NCBI GenBank assembly: GCA_031285525.1
Contig: JAITWB010000140.1
Location: 1 to 5,486 of the forward strand
DNA from: Spirochaetaceae bacterium
GTDB lineage: Bacteria; Spirochaetota; Spirochaetia; Treponematales; Treponemataceae
Length of the DNA: 5,486 nt
Direction of reading: 5' to 3'
In this document: positions 1 to 5,474 of the stretch, one piece after another
Position numbering within the stretch: the stretch's first letter is position 1
Layout of the letters: each line of letters starts with the position of its first letter
The notes under the pieces: model-generated
What the model was told of the DNA's origin: nothing
The model's database searches: none
The model's input: only the letters and a program-made list of their open reading frames with translations
Made by a program: the position numbers and the translations under genes

Positions 1-250
1 CGATGCCGCCGCCGACGCAGAAGGGGATGAAGATCGTCTCCGCTACCCGCCTGATAAGATCCAGTATGGGACCTCTGCCGGAAGCGGATGCCATGATATC
101 GTAGAACACCAGTTCATCCACACCCTGCCGGTAGTACTCCGCCGCCATTTCTACGGGGTCTCCGATATCAACGTTTTCGAGAAACTTCACACCCTTTGTC
201 GTGCGTCCGTCCTTTACATCGAGACAGACGATTATCCGTTTTTTCAGCAT
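1..250 (-). CDS. hisF: Imidazole glycerol phosphate synthase cyclase subunit HisF (partial, N-terminal 83 residues)
   Basis: HisF is the (beta/alpha)8-barrel subunit that uses ammonia delivered by HisH to turn PRFAR into imidazole glycerol phosphate and AICAR in cytoplasmic histidine (and purine-linked) metabolism. Seen here: the reading frame starts [16 protein letters not shown], with Asp11 and Lys19 at the positions of the known catalytic residues, followed by [15 protein letters not shown] and the phosphate-binding IPFCVGGGI near residues 75-83. The window edge then cuts the gene, so about two thirds of the usual roughly 250 residues lie outside. The ATG at 248-250 is preceded by GGAG (minus strand, 260-263) at 9 nt, inside the last codons of hisH. 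The stop of hisH is only 3 nt upstream, so the two are co-transcribed and probably translationally coupled. The CLDVKDGR start fits true HisF rather than the divergent HisF2 copies of sugar-amidation loci, but without the rest of the protein this is not fully certain. Confidence 0.95.
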   Translation of the reverse strand, partial: MLKKRIIVCLDVKDGRTTKGVKFLENVDIGDPVEMAAEYYRQGVDELVFYDIMASASGRGPILDLIRRVAETIFIPFCVGGGI

Positions 251-253
251 AGA

Positions 254-955
254 TTACATCTCCGCAAAATTCTTGAGTAATTTGAGGCCGTATGCCCCGG
301 ACTTTTCCGGGTGAAACTGGACGGCAAACACGGAACCCTTCCTGACAGCCGCAGGAACGGGAATACCATAATCCGCATAGGCGGTGACCACATCAGGGTT
401 TTCCGGCTGGATAACATAGGAGTGGACAAAGTAGAAGTCTGAATTCTCCGGGATATCCCGGAAGAGGGGATCAATACTTGAGCCTGCGGCAGTTTCGGTC
501 TTTGACCCCGGGTAACGGATATTGTTCCATCCCATATGGGGTATCTTGAGCCGTTGTTCCTTTGCCTCTGACGGAAGAAGCGCATCAAAATGGCGGATAA
601 CGCCGGGAATAAGACCGAGACATTCGGTGTACGATGCCTCGCCCGATGCACTTGCATCGACCGATACCTTTGCATCGGCACCTTCTTCGGAACGGCTGAA
701 TATGATTTGCGACCCGAGACATACCCCAAGGATATATCTCCCCGAAGCCGCATATTCCTTAAGGAAGGAATCAAAGCCCGAAGCGGAGAGCTGCTTCATC
801 GCATAGGCGGCATCCCCTACGCCGGGAAAGATGAGCCGTTCGGTTTTTTCAAGCTCCGACGGCCGTTTCGCTATATGGTATTCAAGCCCTAAAGACCGCA
901 GGGCAAGTTCCACACTGCGGATGTTGCCTGCATTGTAATCAACTATTCCAATCAT
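254..955 (-). CDS. hisH: Imidazole glycerol phosphate synthase glutaminase subunit HisH
   Basis: HisH is the class I glutamine amidotransferase that hydrolyses glutamine and channels ammonia to HisF. Seen from the ATG at 955 (233 residues): MIGIVDYNAGN at the N-terminus, LIFPGVGDA (41-49), the nucleophile elbow GVCLGSQ with Cys79, PHMGWN (139-144), FVHSY (176-180), and QFHPEKSG (213-220) carrying the His215/Glu217 of the catalytic triad. Family members are usually about 200-210 residues. The extra length comes mainly from an Ala/Ser-rich stretch at about 93-109, between the SEEG and TECLGL segments, and a smaller one at about 149-162. A TTG at 973 would add six residues, but the family starts at MIGIVDYN, so ATG955 is preferred. 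No strong Shine-Dalgarno precedes it; a good sigma-70-like promoter ends almost at the ATG (see 961-990), so the message may be leaderless. It is followed by hisF after 3 nt. Confidence 0.95.
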   Translation of the reverse strand: MIGIVDYNAGNIRSVELALRSLGLEYHIAKRPSELEKTERLIFPGVGDAAYAMKQLSASGFDSFLKEYAASGRYILGVCLGSQIIFSRSEEGADAKVSVDASASGEASYTECLGLIPGVIRHFDALLPSEAKEQRLKIPHMGWNNIRYPGSKTETAAGSSIDPLFRDIPENSDFYFVHSYVIQPENPDVVTAYADYGIPVPAAVRKGSVFAVQFHPEKSGAYGLKLLKNFAEM

Positions 956-960
956 GGTGT

Positions 961-990
961 ATCGTAGCCCCAAGGTACGGCGGGCGTCAA
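961..990 (-). promoter_or_regulatory. Likely promoter of hisHF, close to leaderless
   Basis: On the minus strand TTGACG (985-990) is followed after 18 nt by TACGAT (961-966), a 5/6 and 4/6 match to the -35 and -10 consensus. The expected start point, six or seven bases after the -10, falls on or beside the A of the hisH ATG at 955. It is a consensus-based call only. Confidence 0.45.
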
Positions 991-1010
991 GGGGACGCTA
1001 AAACAACCGA

Positions 1011-1075
1011 GATACTAACTTACAAAACAGCAAAAGTATGTTAGTATCCAGAGAGGGGGAGCTATTATGGATACT
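1011..1075 (+). promoter_or_regulatory. Leader of the methyltransferase gene with three GATACT motifs and alternative hairpins
   Basis: Three copies of one motif are seen: GATACTAAC at 1011-1019, its exact inverse GTTAGTATC at 1040-1048, and GGATACT at 1069-1075, which overlaps the G of the start codon and codons 2-3. The first pair makes a 9-bp perfect stem, extendable by TAC/GTA past one T-T mismatch, with loop 1024-1035. The second pair makes a 7-bp perfect stem (1043-1049 with 1069-1075) whose loop holds the ribosome site GGGGGAG (1055-1061) and most of the ATG. Both stems use the same middle segment, so they exclude each other. The motif could instead be a protein operator. A weak promoter (TTACAA at 1020-1025, TAGTAT at 1042-1047, 16 nt apart) overlaps the repeats. 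Which reading is right cannot be told from the sequence. Confidence 0.5.
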
Positions 1076-1897
1076 TTTAACACAATCATTTCCGGCATTT
1101 CATCTCCCCAAAAAGAACTGACTCCCTATTATCTCTCTGAACACGAGAGCATATATAATGGTGACTGCCTGGAGATCCTATCTCGCATACCGGATGATTC
1201 CATCGATATGATATTTGCAGACCCTCCCTATCTGTTATCCAATAACGGTTTTACCTGCCAAAACGGCAGGATGGTCACGGTAAACAAAGGCGCATGGGAC
1301 GCAAGCAAGGGCTTTGAAAACGACAGCAATTTTCATACTGAATGGATAGCCGCTTGCCGGCGCATTTTAAAGCCCGAAGGGACTATCTGGATAAGCGGCA
1401 CATACCACAGTATTTATCAGTGCGGATATCTGCTTCAAAAACAGGGGTTTCATATGTTAAATGACATAGTATGGTTTAAACCCAACGCATCCCCCAATTT
1501 AAGCTGCCGTTTTTTTACCGCCTCCCACGAAACCCTCCTCTGGGCGAGAAAGGATAAGAATGCCAAACACACCTTTCAGTATGAACAGATGAAGCAGGGG
1601 CATTTCCCGGAAGATAAACTGAAAAATGAGAATATGCAGATGCGTTCCGTGTGGTCGATACCGGTAACCCCTAAACGGGAAAAGGAGAGCGGGAAACATC
1701 CAACCCAAAAGCCGGTTTCACTGCTGACCAGAATCGTTGCCGCTTCAACCAATCCCGGCGATATCGTCCTCGATCCCTTTAACGGAGGAGGAACGACCGG
1801 AGTAGCCTGTAAAAATGCAGGAGAACGGTATTATATAGGCATAGAGATAGATACAGCATTTTGTGCATTGACGGAACAGAGGTTGAAGGACTTGTGA
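1067..1897 (+). CDS. Orphan beta-class DNA methyltransferase, DpnA/HinfI-like (probably adenine-N6)
   Basis: This enzyme should transfer a methyl group from S-adenosylmethionine to an amino group of a base in DNA. Seen in its 276 residues: motif IV DPPY (52-55) in SIDMIFADPPYLLSNNG, then GTIWISGTYHSIY (105-117), PNLSCRFFTASHETLLWARK (143-162), HPTQKP (211-216), and the SAM-binding motif I DPFNGGGTTG (236-245). The order IV before I defines the beta class. From memory the protein resembles Streptococcus M.DpnA (GATC, able to act on single-stranded DNA) and related HinfI-type enzymes closely in these blocks, so adenine-N6 is likely, but the target site cannot be read off. Motif I has Gly where Ser is common (DPFxGSGTT). 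ATG1067 has GGAG 5 nt upstream. It ends in tandem TGA TAA. No endonuclease gene adjoins it, so it looks solitary. Sampled stretches are AT-richer than in the following gene, which hints at separate acquisition. Confidence 0.9.
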   Translation: MDTFNTIISGISSPQKELTPYYLSEHESIYNGDCLEILSRIPDDSIDMIFADPPYLLSNNGFTCQNGRMVTVNKGAWDASKGFENDSNFHTEWIAACRRILKPEGTIWISGTYHSIYQCGYLLQKQGFHMLNDIVWFKPNASPNLSCRFFTASHETLLWARKDKNAKHTFQYEQMKQGHFPEDKLKNENMQMRSVWSIPVTPKREKESGKHPTQKPVSLLTRIVAASTNPGDIVLDPFNGGGTTGVACKNAGERYYIGIEIDTAFCALTEQRLKDL

Positions 1898-1967
1898 TAA
1901 AACAATGCAATCAAATTATACACAAAATCTCGACAATCTAGTCTAAGCGTGTTACATTCATTATAAT
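1898..1967 (+). promoter_or_regulatory. Spacer with candidate promoters for the DUF1028 gene
   Basis: This AT-rich spacer holds no clear terminator. A perfect TATAAT lies at 1962-1967, overlapping the first possible ATG (1966), but has no good -35 at 16-18 nt. An alternative pair is TCGACA (1930-1935) and TACATT (1953-1958), 17 nt apart, whose start point would fall at about 1965. Use of the TATAAT box would place the start near 1974 and force translation from ATG1993 or ATG1999. Confidence 0.35.
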
Positions 1968-2988
1968 GATATACAGAAAACCCTCTATATTCATGAGAAT
2001 GGTTCTTTCACTTCTCCTTTTTTCGATGTTCCATTCCCTCTACGCAACCTGGTCGATTACGGCGGTAGATAGGGAGACCGGAGAAGTGGGCTCCGCCGGT
2101 GCGTCCTGGACGCCTATGGTATGGGTAATACAGGGAATTGCCCCCGGTAAAGGCGTTATAGCAGCCCAGGCGGCAACAAACGAAGAAGCCCGGCTTAAGG
2201 GAATAGAGATGCTGAACAAGGGAGCTTCCGCAGAGGAGATCCTCTCTGTTATAACCGATCCTGAATTCGATTTCCTTTATGCGGAACAGCAGTATGGAGT
2301 CGTTTCACTCGACGGCAACGCTGCGGTCTACACAGGAAGCAGTTGTCTCCCCTGGGCAGGGGCGCTGATCGGAGACGGGTTTTCTGTTCAGGGAAACATT
2401 CTCTACGGGGAAGCAGTTGTTCAGGCGGCGTTCGATGCCTACGAAGCAGCCCTTGCTGAGGGAAAACCCCTTGCAGAACGGCTTCTATTGGCTCTTGAAG
2501 CAGGAGCTGAACAGGGAGGCGACAGCCGTTCCGGTGATCTTACTGCGATGACAGCCTACCTCGCAGTCTCCGACAGGGCTGACAAGCCCGGCAGACCGGG
2601 GTTTGCCATTGCGGTGCCGCCCCAGAAGGACAGGAATCCGGTACAGGAGCTGCGGGTTCAGTATGATGCATTACAGGGCTCTCTCCATCCGGCACGATTC
2701 CCAGCGATCAAAACTATCGTGTTGGTTCTTATAGGTATACCCCTGCTGGCTTCGGTTATAGCAGCGGCGATATTGAAGAAAAAACGGCTTATCTTTGTTA
2801 TAGCTCCCTGTATCTCAATTGTTGTTTATTTTCTGCTGATACAGCTCGCTGGTTTGGCAAACTGGATGCTTCCTTTGTTCGGTATGTATCAATGGATCGT
2901 GCCGCTGGTAGTGTTCCTGTTGGCAGGAATCCTGACTGTGTTGATTAGTACAATCAGAGTGCGTTTCGCTCTGATCTCAGGAGAGTAA
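1966..2988 (+). CDS. Exported DUF1028 (Ntn-hydrolase-like) protein with C-terminal three-helix membrane domain
   Basis: DUF1028 proteins are thought to adopt the Ntn-hydrolase fold; their substrate is not established. Seen in the 340 residues: a signal peptide with Lys/Arg at the start and hydrophobic MRMVLSLLLFSMFHSLYA (10-27); the DUF1028 domain from TWSITAVDRETGEVGSAGASW (28-48) through AAQAATNEEARLKG (67-79), AEEILS (89-94), YGVVSLDG (110-117), TGSSCLPWAG (123-132), QGNIL (142-146) and LPLAERLL-like AERLLLALEAG with GGD (170-186), to about 220; then membrane helices at roughly 249-270, 274-296 and 306-330. KKKR (271-274) and RVRF (331-334) place these loops inside, so the enzyme domain would face outward. 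Cleavage after Ala27 would expose Thr28, the position where the family begins. No strong ribosome site precedes ATG1966, ATG1993 or ATG1999, so the start is uncertain. It is convergent with the permease gene. Confidence 0.85.
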   Translation: MIYRKPSIFMRMVLSLLLFSMFHSLYATWSITAVDRETGEVGSAGASWTPMVWVIQGIAPGKGVIAAQAATNEEARLKGIEMLNKGASAEEILSVITDPEFDFLYAEQQYGVVSLDGNAAVYTGSSCLPWAGALIGDGFSVQGNILYGEAVVQAAFDAYEAALAEGKPLAERLLLALEAGAEQGGDSRSGDLTAMTAYLAVSDRADKPGRPGFAIAVPPQKDRNPVQELRVQYDALQGSLHPARFPAIKTIVLVLIGIPLLASVIAAAILKKKRLIFVIAPCISIVVYFLLIQLAGLANWMLPLFGMYQWIVPLVVFLLAGILTVLISTIRVRFALISGE

Positions 2989-3041
2989 GAAATCTTTGAG
3001 GTGTTACTCGGTTATAGCCGAATAAAAAAGAACGATTAGAC

Positions 3042-3090
3042 AAAGAGCAGTGAACAAAGAAGATACTTTTCTCCTTGCTCACTGCTCTTT
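3042..3090. terminator. Bidirectional hairpin terminator between convergent genes
   Basis: AAAGAGCAGTGA (3042-3053) and TCACTGCTCTTT (3079-3090) are perfect inverse copies, giving a 12-bp stem that extends by CAA/TTG past one mismatch. It is about 50 nt after the DUF1028 stop and 12 nt after the permease stop. The stem arms end in A3/T3, so U residues close the hairpin in both directions, and on the minus strand a further TTCTTTTTT follows. It fits a shared terminator, with the modest U-tract a weakness. Confidence 0.65.
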
Positions 3091-3102
3091 ATTATTTGAT
3101 AC

Positions 3103-4383
3103 CTACTTCCACACAAACCACAAAAACACCGAAGCAGCAACAGTCGTGATAACCGTAAAGGGCAACCCTATCTTGAGCCAACCCGGAAAGGTCAGTGTGA
3201 CTCCTTCCTTTTTCAGGATACCCACGGCAACCACATTCGCAGAGGCGCCAAAGGGTGTGAGGTTGCCTCCGAGACAGGAGCCGATGAGCAGGGCAAACAG
3301 ATAGAGTTCCGGGCGCAGACCCATGCCCTCGGCAATAGAAGCCGCTACGGGAAGCATCACGATAATATAAGGCACATTATCCACAAAACCCGAAATGATG
3401 ACGGAAACAGCGAGTATAACCACAAAGCCGAGGAGTACGTTGCCGCCGATGAACGAAGCGAGGACGGCAGAAAAATCCATCAGCAGTCCGGTTTCGGCAA
3501 TGGCTCCCACCACCACGAATATACCTATAAGAAAGAGGATAGTTTCCCAGTCGAGTCCCTTAACCAGTTTCACCGTGTCGGCGGTACTTTCCTTGCGGAT
3601 AAAGCGGTACCAGAGGACACCGGCGATGCCCAGTCCAAGAACCAAGAGACCTGAGATCATGGAGACTCCGCCGAAGAAAAAGGAGCAAACCGCAAGACCT
3701 GCAATCATCAGGATGAGCAATATGGAGGGAACAAGTGAAAGGATAGTTTCCTTTTCAACAGAAACCTTTTTTGCACCTTGCTTGGCAAAGTAGGCATAGA
3801 AATAGAGGGCTCCTGCAATCATTCCAACCTGGACGACGAAGAAGATCGATGGACGCCCGGCATAGACGAAAAAGTCATTGAATCCGTAGTTCGCATAGCT
3901 GGCGAAGATCATCGAGGGAGGATCCCCCACCAGAGTCGCAGTTCCCTGAAGGTTTGCCATAACCGCAAGACCGACCATAAAGTAGGTGGGATTCATTTTC
4001 AGTTTTCTGGAGAGCGCCAATGCGATAGGCGCCATGACGAGTACCGTGGCGACATTCTCGACGAAGGCGGAGATAATGCCAGTCATCATTAGTATGGCGA
4101 CAATTGCTATACCCACATTCGGCGCTTTTTCGACGATACCGTCGGCAATTCGGGCGGGAACACGGGAATAGATGAATAGTTCAGCAATAGCAAGGCTGCC
4201 CACATAGATCATCAGAACATGCCAGTTGATCAGCTCTCCAAGAGCCTGTACCGGGGTCACCGCCCCGAGTACCACCACCAGAACCGCTGCAACCAGTGTT
4301 GCCCAGGCCTTCCGCTGGGGAAACATGATAACCACCGCATACATGAGTACTGCGATAGTCAGCACAATCCACTTCATATCCAT
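3103..4383 (-). CDS. ArsB/NhaD-type permease of the ion transporter (IT) superfamily (CitMHS/SLC13-like)
   Basis: This is a polytopic inner-membrane transporter of 426 residues, the usual length for ArsB-like proteins, with hydrophobic segments almost throughout. The two halves carry related signature blocks, as expected for this inverted-repeat fold: SAFVENVATVLVMAPIAL (105-122) and SGFVDNVPYIIVMLPV (331-346) around the helix breaks, and GTATLVGDPPSMI (147-159) and GSCLGGNLTPFGASANV (368-384) as the substrate or ion-binding hairpins. The family includes arsenite exporters, Na+/H+ antiporters of the NhaD type, and anion or carboxylate carriers. No arsR or arsC is near, so I do not name a substrate. 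ATG4383 is chosen because a near-perfect AAAGGAG (minus strand, 4391-4397) lies 7 nt upstream; the second Met is two codons later. A long hairpin with a U-tract lies in its leader, so expression may be controlled by attenuation. Confidence 0.9.
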   Translation of the reverse strand: MDMKWIVLTIAVLMYAVVIMFPQRKAWATLVAAVLVVVLGAVTPVQALGELINWHVLMIYVGSLAIAELFIYSRVPARIADGIVEKAPNVGIAIVAILMMTGIISAFVENVATVLVMAPIALALSRKLKMNPTYFMVGLAVMANLQGTATLVGDPPSMIFASYANYGFNDFFVYAGRPSIFFVVQVGMIAGALYFYAYFAKQGAKKVSVEKETILSLVPSILLILMIAGLAVCSFFFGGVSMISGLLVLGLGIAGVLWYRFIRKESTADTVKLVKGLDWETILFLIGIFVVVGAIAETGLLMDFSAVLASFIGGNVLLGFVVILAVSVIISGFVDNVPYIIVMLPVAASIAEGMGLRPELYLFALLIGSCLGGNLTPFGASANVVAVGILKKEGVTLTFPGWLKIGLPFTVITTVAASVFLWFVWK

Positions 4384-4418
4384 AACAAATCTCCTTTCAA
4401 AAACACAAGGCTGCCCCG

Positions 4419-4487
4419 AAAAAAAAGACCCTTCGCATAAAATGACTGATCCCTATAGATTATCAGACATTCTATGCAAAAGGTCTT
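4419..4487 (-). terminator. Long hairpin with U8 in the permease leader (intrinsic terminator or attenuator)
   Basis: On the minus strand the segment 4487-4425 folds into a stem of 26 positions with an 11-base loop (4451-4461), followed by an eight-U run (4426-4419) and then the permease ribosome site. In DNA terms there are 22 Watson-Crick pairs and four mismatches. In the minus-strand RNA three mismatches (4431/4481, 4434/4478, 4440/4472) are G-U pairs, and only one U-U (4445/4467) remains. In plus-strand RNA they would be C-A, so the folding RNA is the minus one. A small CUCCG-AAAA-CGGAG hairpin (4492-4505) precedes it. No convincing promoter was found just upstream, so it may also have ended an older upstream transcript. 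Confidence 0.7.
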
Positions 4488-4558
4488 GTTTCTCCGTTTT
4501 CGGAGCCGCAGAACCAGACATTCATGAAGGATGCGCTGGCGGCTGTTTATTCTGCGAT
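4442..4558 (+). pseudogene. Interrupted N-terminal fragment of a radical-SAM-like gene
   Basis: From ATG4442 the frame reads MTDPYRLSDILCKRSCFSV, then FGAAEPDIHEGCAGGCLFCD, and stays open to a stop at 4583-4585. CAGGCLFC (residues 31-38) is a CxxxCxxC arrangement preceded by EG and followed by D, as in the cluster-binding loop of radical SAM enzymes, where three Cys bind a 4Fe-4S cluster. The frame leaves family-like sequence right after this motif, where the proposed end of the insertion sequence begins (4559). I infer a gene divergent from the permease gene, broken by that insertion, with the rest possibly beyond the right edge. Cautions: no Shine-Dalgarno precedes ATG4442, the first codons overlap the long hairpin, and the evidence is essentially one motif in about 40 residues, so a chance open frame is possible. 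Confidence 0.4.
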
Positions 4559-4570
4559 GGTAACTACTCC
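4559..4570 (+). repeat. Candidate left terminal inverted repeat of the IS
   Basis: GGTAACTACTCC matches the inverse of 5475-5486 at 9 of 12 positions, with 7 of the first 8 identical. It sits where the radical-SAM-like frame stops resembling its family. The repeat is short and was found by eye, so chance is not excluded. Confidence 0.4.
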
Positions 4571-4680
4571 CCTTTCGATAAATAAACTATACAGGGATAT
4601 GAACTATGTGACAATAGGTTAATCCAGACTGTCAAAAATATCCTTTTAAGTAAACGTTTTGCCAGATTGTAGACATTACT

Positions 4681-4703
4681 GTATCCCCCAATTACTGGGA
4701 TAC
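4681..4703. repeat. Small hairpin overlapping the old transposase stop
   Basis: GTATCCC (4681-4687) and GGGATAC (4697-4703) form a perfect 7-bp stem with a 9-base loop that includes the ancestral transposase stop (4692-4694). There is no U-tract on either side, so a terminator role is not clear; it may be a structural part of the element. Confidence 0.4.
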
Positions 4704-5452
4704 CTCCCTTTCGGTGATTTTATCAGTTGTGTCTGATCCGTCGTTAGTCTTTTTTTCTTTAGTATCAAGAGCTTCTTTCCATGTATTTACATTACCTGAA
4801 TAAATACTTTCAAAGGCAGTACTTTATAGCCGCCAAACAAAGGACAGAGGTCATGAGAACAAATGAGATTTTTGTGTGACCTTTGACATAAATCGCCTTT
4901 GGAATCAAGTTATCTTTGAGGTGAGAATTCGCCCTCTCTACCGTAGATCTGATTTTATAGCGTACTTTTTTAGCCATGTCTAACGGCGGTCGATTTTTAT
5001 CCCTGCGTTTATTCGGATCAATGATCGGAATGGCAAGCTGACTATCATGGACATTTGCCCCCGTTACGATTGCTGTTAGAGGAAAGCCAAGATCTGATAC
5101 ATCAAGGTGTAGTTTATACCCTTTGGTAGTTTCTACATTCCCCTGACTATTTTTCTTACAGCCCCAAGAACAAGTTGTATATAGACAACCGTATCTTCGT
5201 GTGCTTTTTTTACCAATTCATCCAGACCTTCTTCCATAATGTGCGCTCTCGCTAAGGCAGAAAAAATTCGGGAAAAACTTGATTTATCCGGTACATTCGT
5301 GAACCCGCATATGAGACGCATATTCGGGTCGCTCGTGAGCCGTTGTATTAGCTGACTTGTCTTTTCTATTTTTCTTCAAAGCAATCTTGCAGATCATAAT
5401 CGAAGTCGAGAAGGGCTTGCGCTCCTCCTATGATTTCTGTTACTGTTTTCAT
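4692..5452 (-). pseudogene. DDE transposase remnant (IS4/IS5-type), multiply frameshifted and deleted
   Basis: An intact enzyme would cut and join the ends of its IS. Piecing frames together on the minus strand gives: ATG5452 with AGGAGA 8 nt upstream, MKTVTEIIGGAQALLDFDY and on to CFEEK, then TAG (5366-5368); a shifted frame QLIQRLTSDPNMRLICGF through SSFSRIFSAL to HEDTVVYI (about 5366-5180); another shift to SWGCKKNSQGNVETTKGYKL, LHLDVSDLGFPLTAIVTGAN and VHDSQLAIPI, joined directly to IDPNKRRDKNRPPLD near 5020, then RSTVERANSHLKD, VKGHTKISFVLM and a stop at 4810; and a last shifted piece FESIYSGNVNTWKEALDTKE ending at 4692. Compared with what I recall of the family, about 40 residues after CFEE, the segment with the first Asp after VVY, and the LMDAAYD-type segment are gone. 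Only the Glu of RSTVERA remains, so it cannot be active. Confidence 0.85.
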
Positions 5453-5474
5453 GGCGAAGGTCTCCTGATTAGTT

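Noticed and set aside
590..892. Plus-strand open frame of about 100 codons opposite hisH
   Set aside because: It is antisense to conserved HisH motifs and has no recognisable protein features.
956..973. TTG start for hisH adding six residues
   Set aside because: The family begins at MIGIVDYN, encoded from ATG955; the extra residues have no counterpart and overlap the likely promoter.
1011..1048. Inverted repeat before the methyltransferase as an intrinsic terminator
   Set aside because: The stem is AT-rich and no U-run follows in either direction; an operator or leader switch fits better.
3008..3021. Short hairpin TCGGT-TATA-GCCGA after the DUF1028 gene as a terminator
   Set aside because: Only five pairs including one wobble, and it is followed by A residues on the plus strand, so it lacks the U-tract; the 12-bp hairpin downstream is the better candidate.
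3050..3304. Plus-strand open frame overlapping the convergent terminator and the permease 3' end
   Set aside because: No family resemblance; it begins inside the hairpin and is antisense to the permease C-terminus.
3395..4171. Several plus-strand open frames opposite the permease
   Set aside because: They are antisense to a strongly supported transporter gene and look like translations of the reverse of hydrophobic codons.
4425..4487. Long imperfect inverted repeat as a MITE
   Set aside because: No second copy or target duplication is visible here, and the G-U bias with U8 on one strand fits an RNA hairpin better; a genome search for copies could reopen this.
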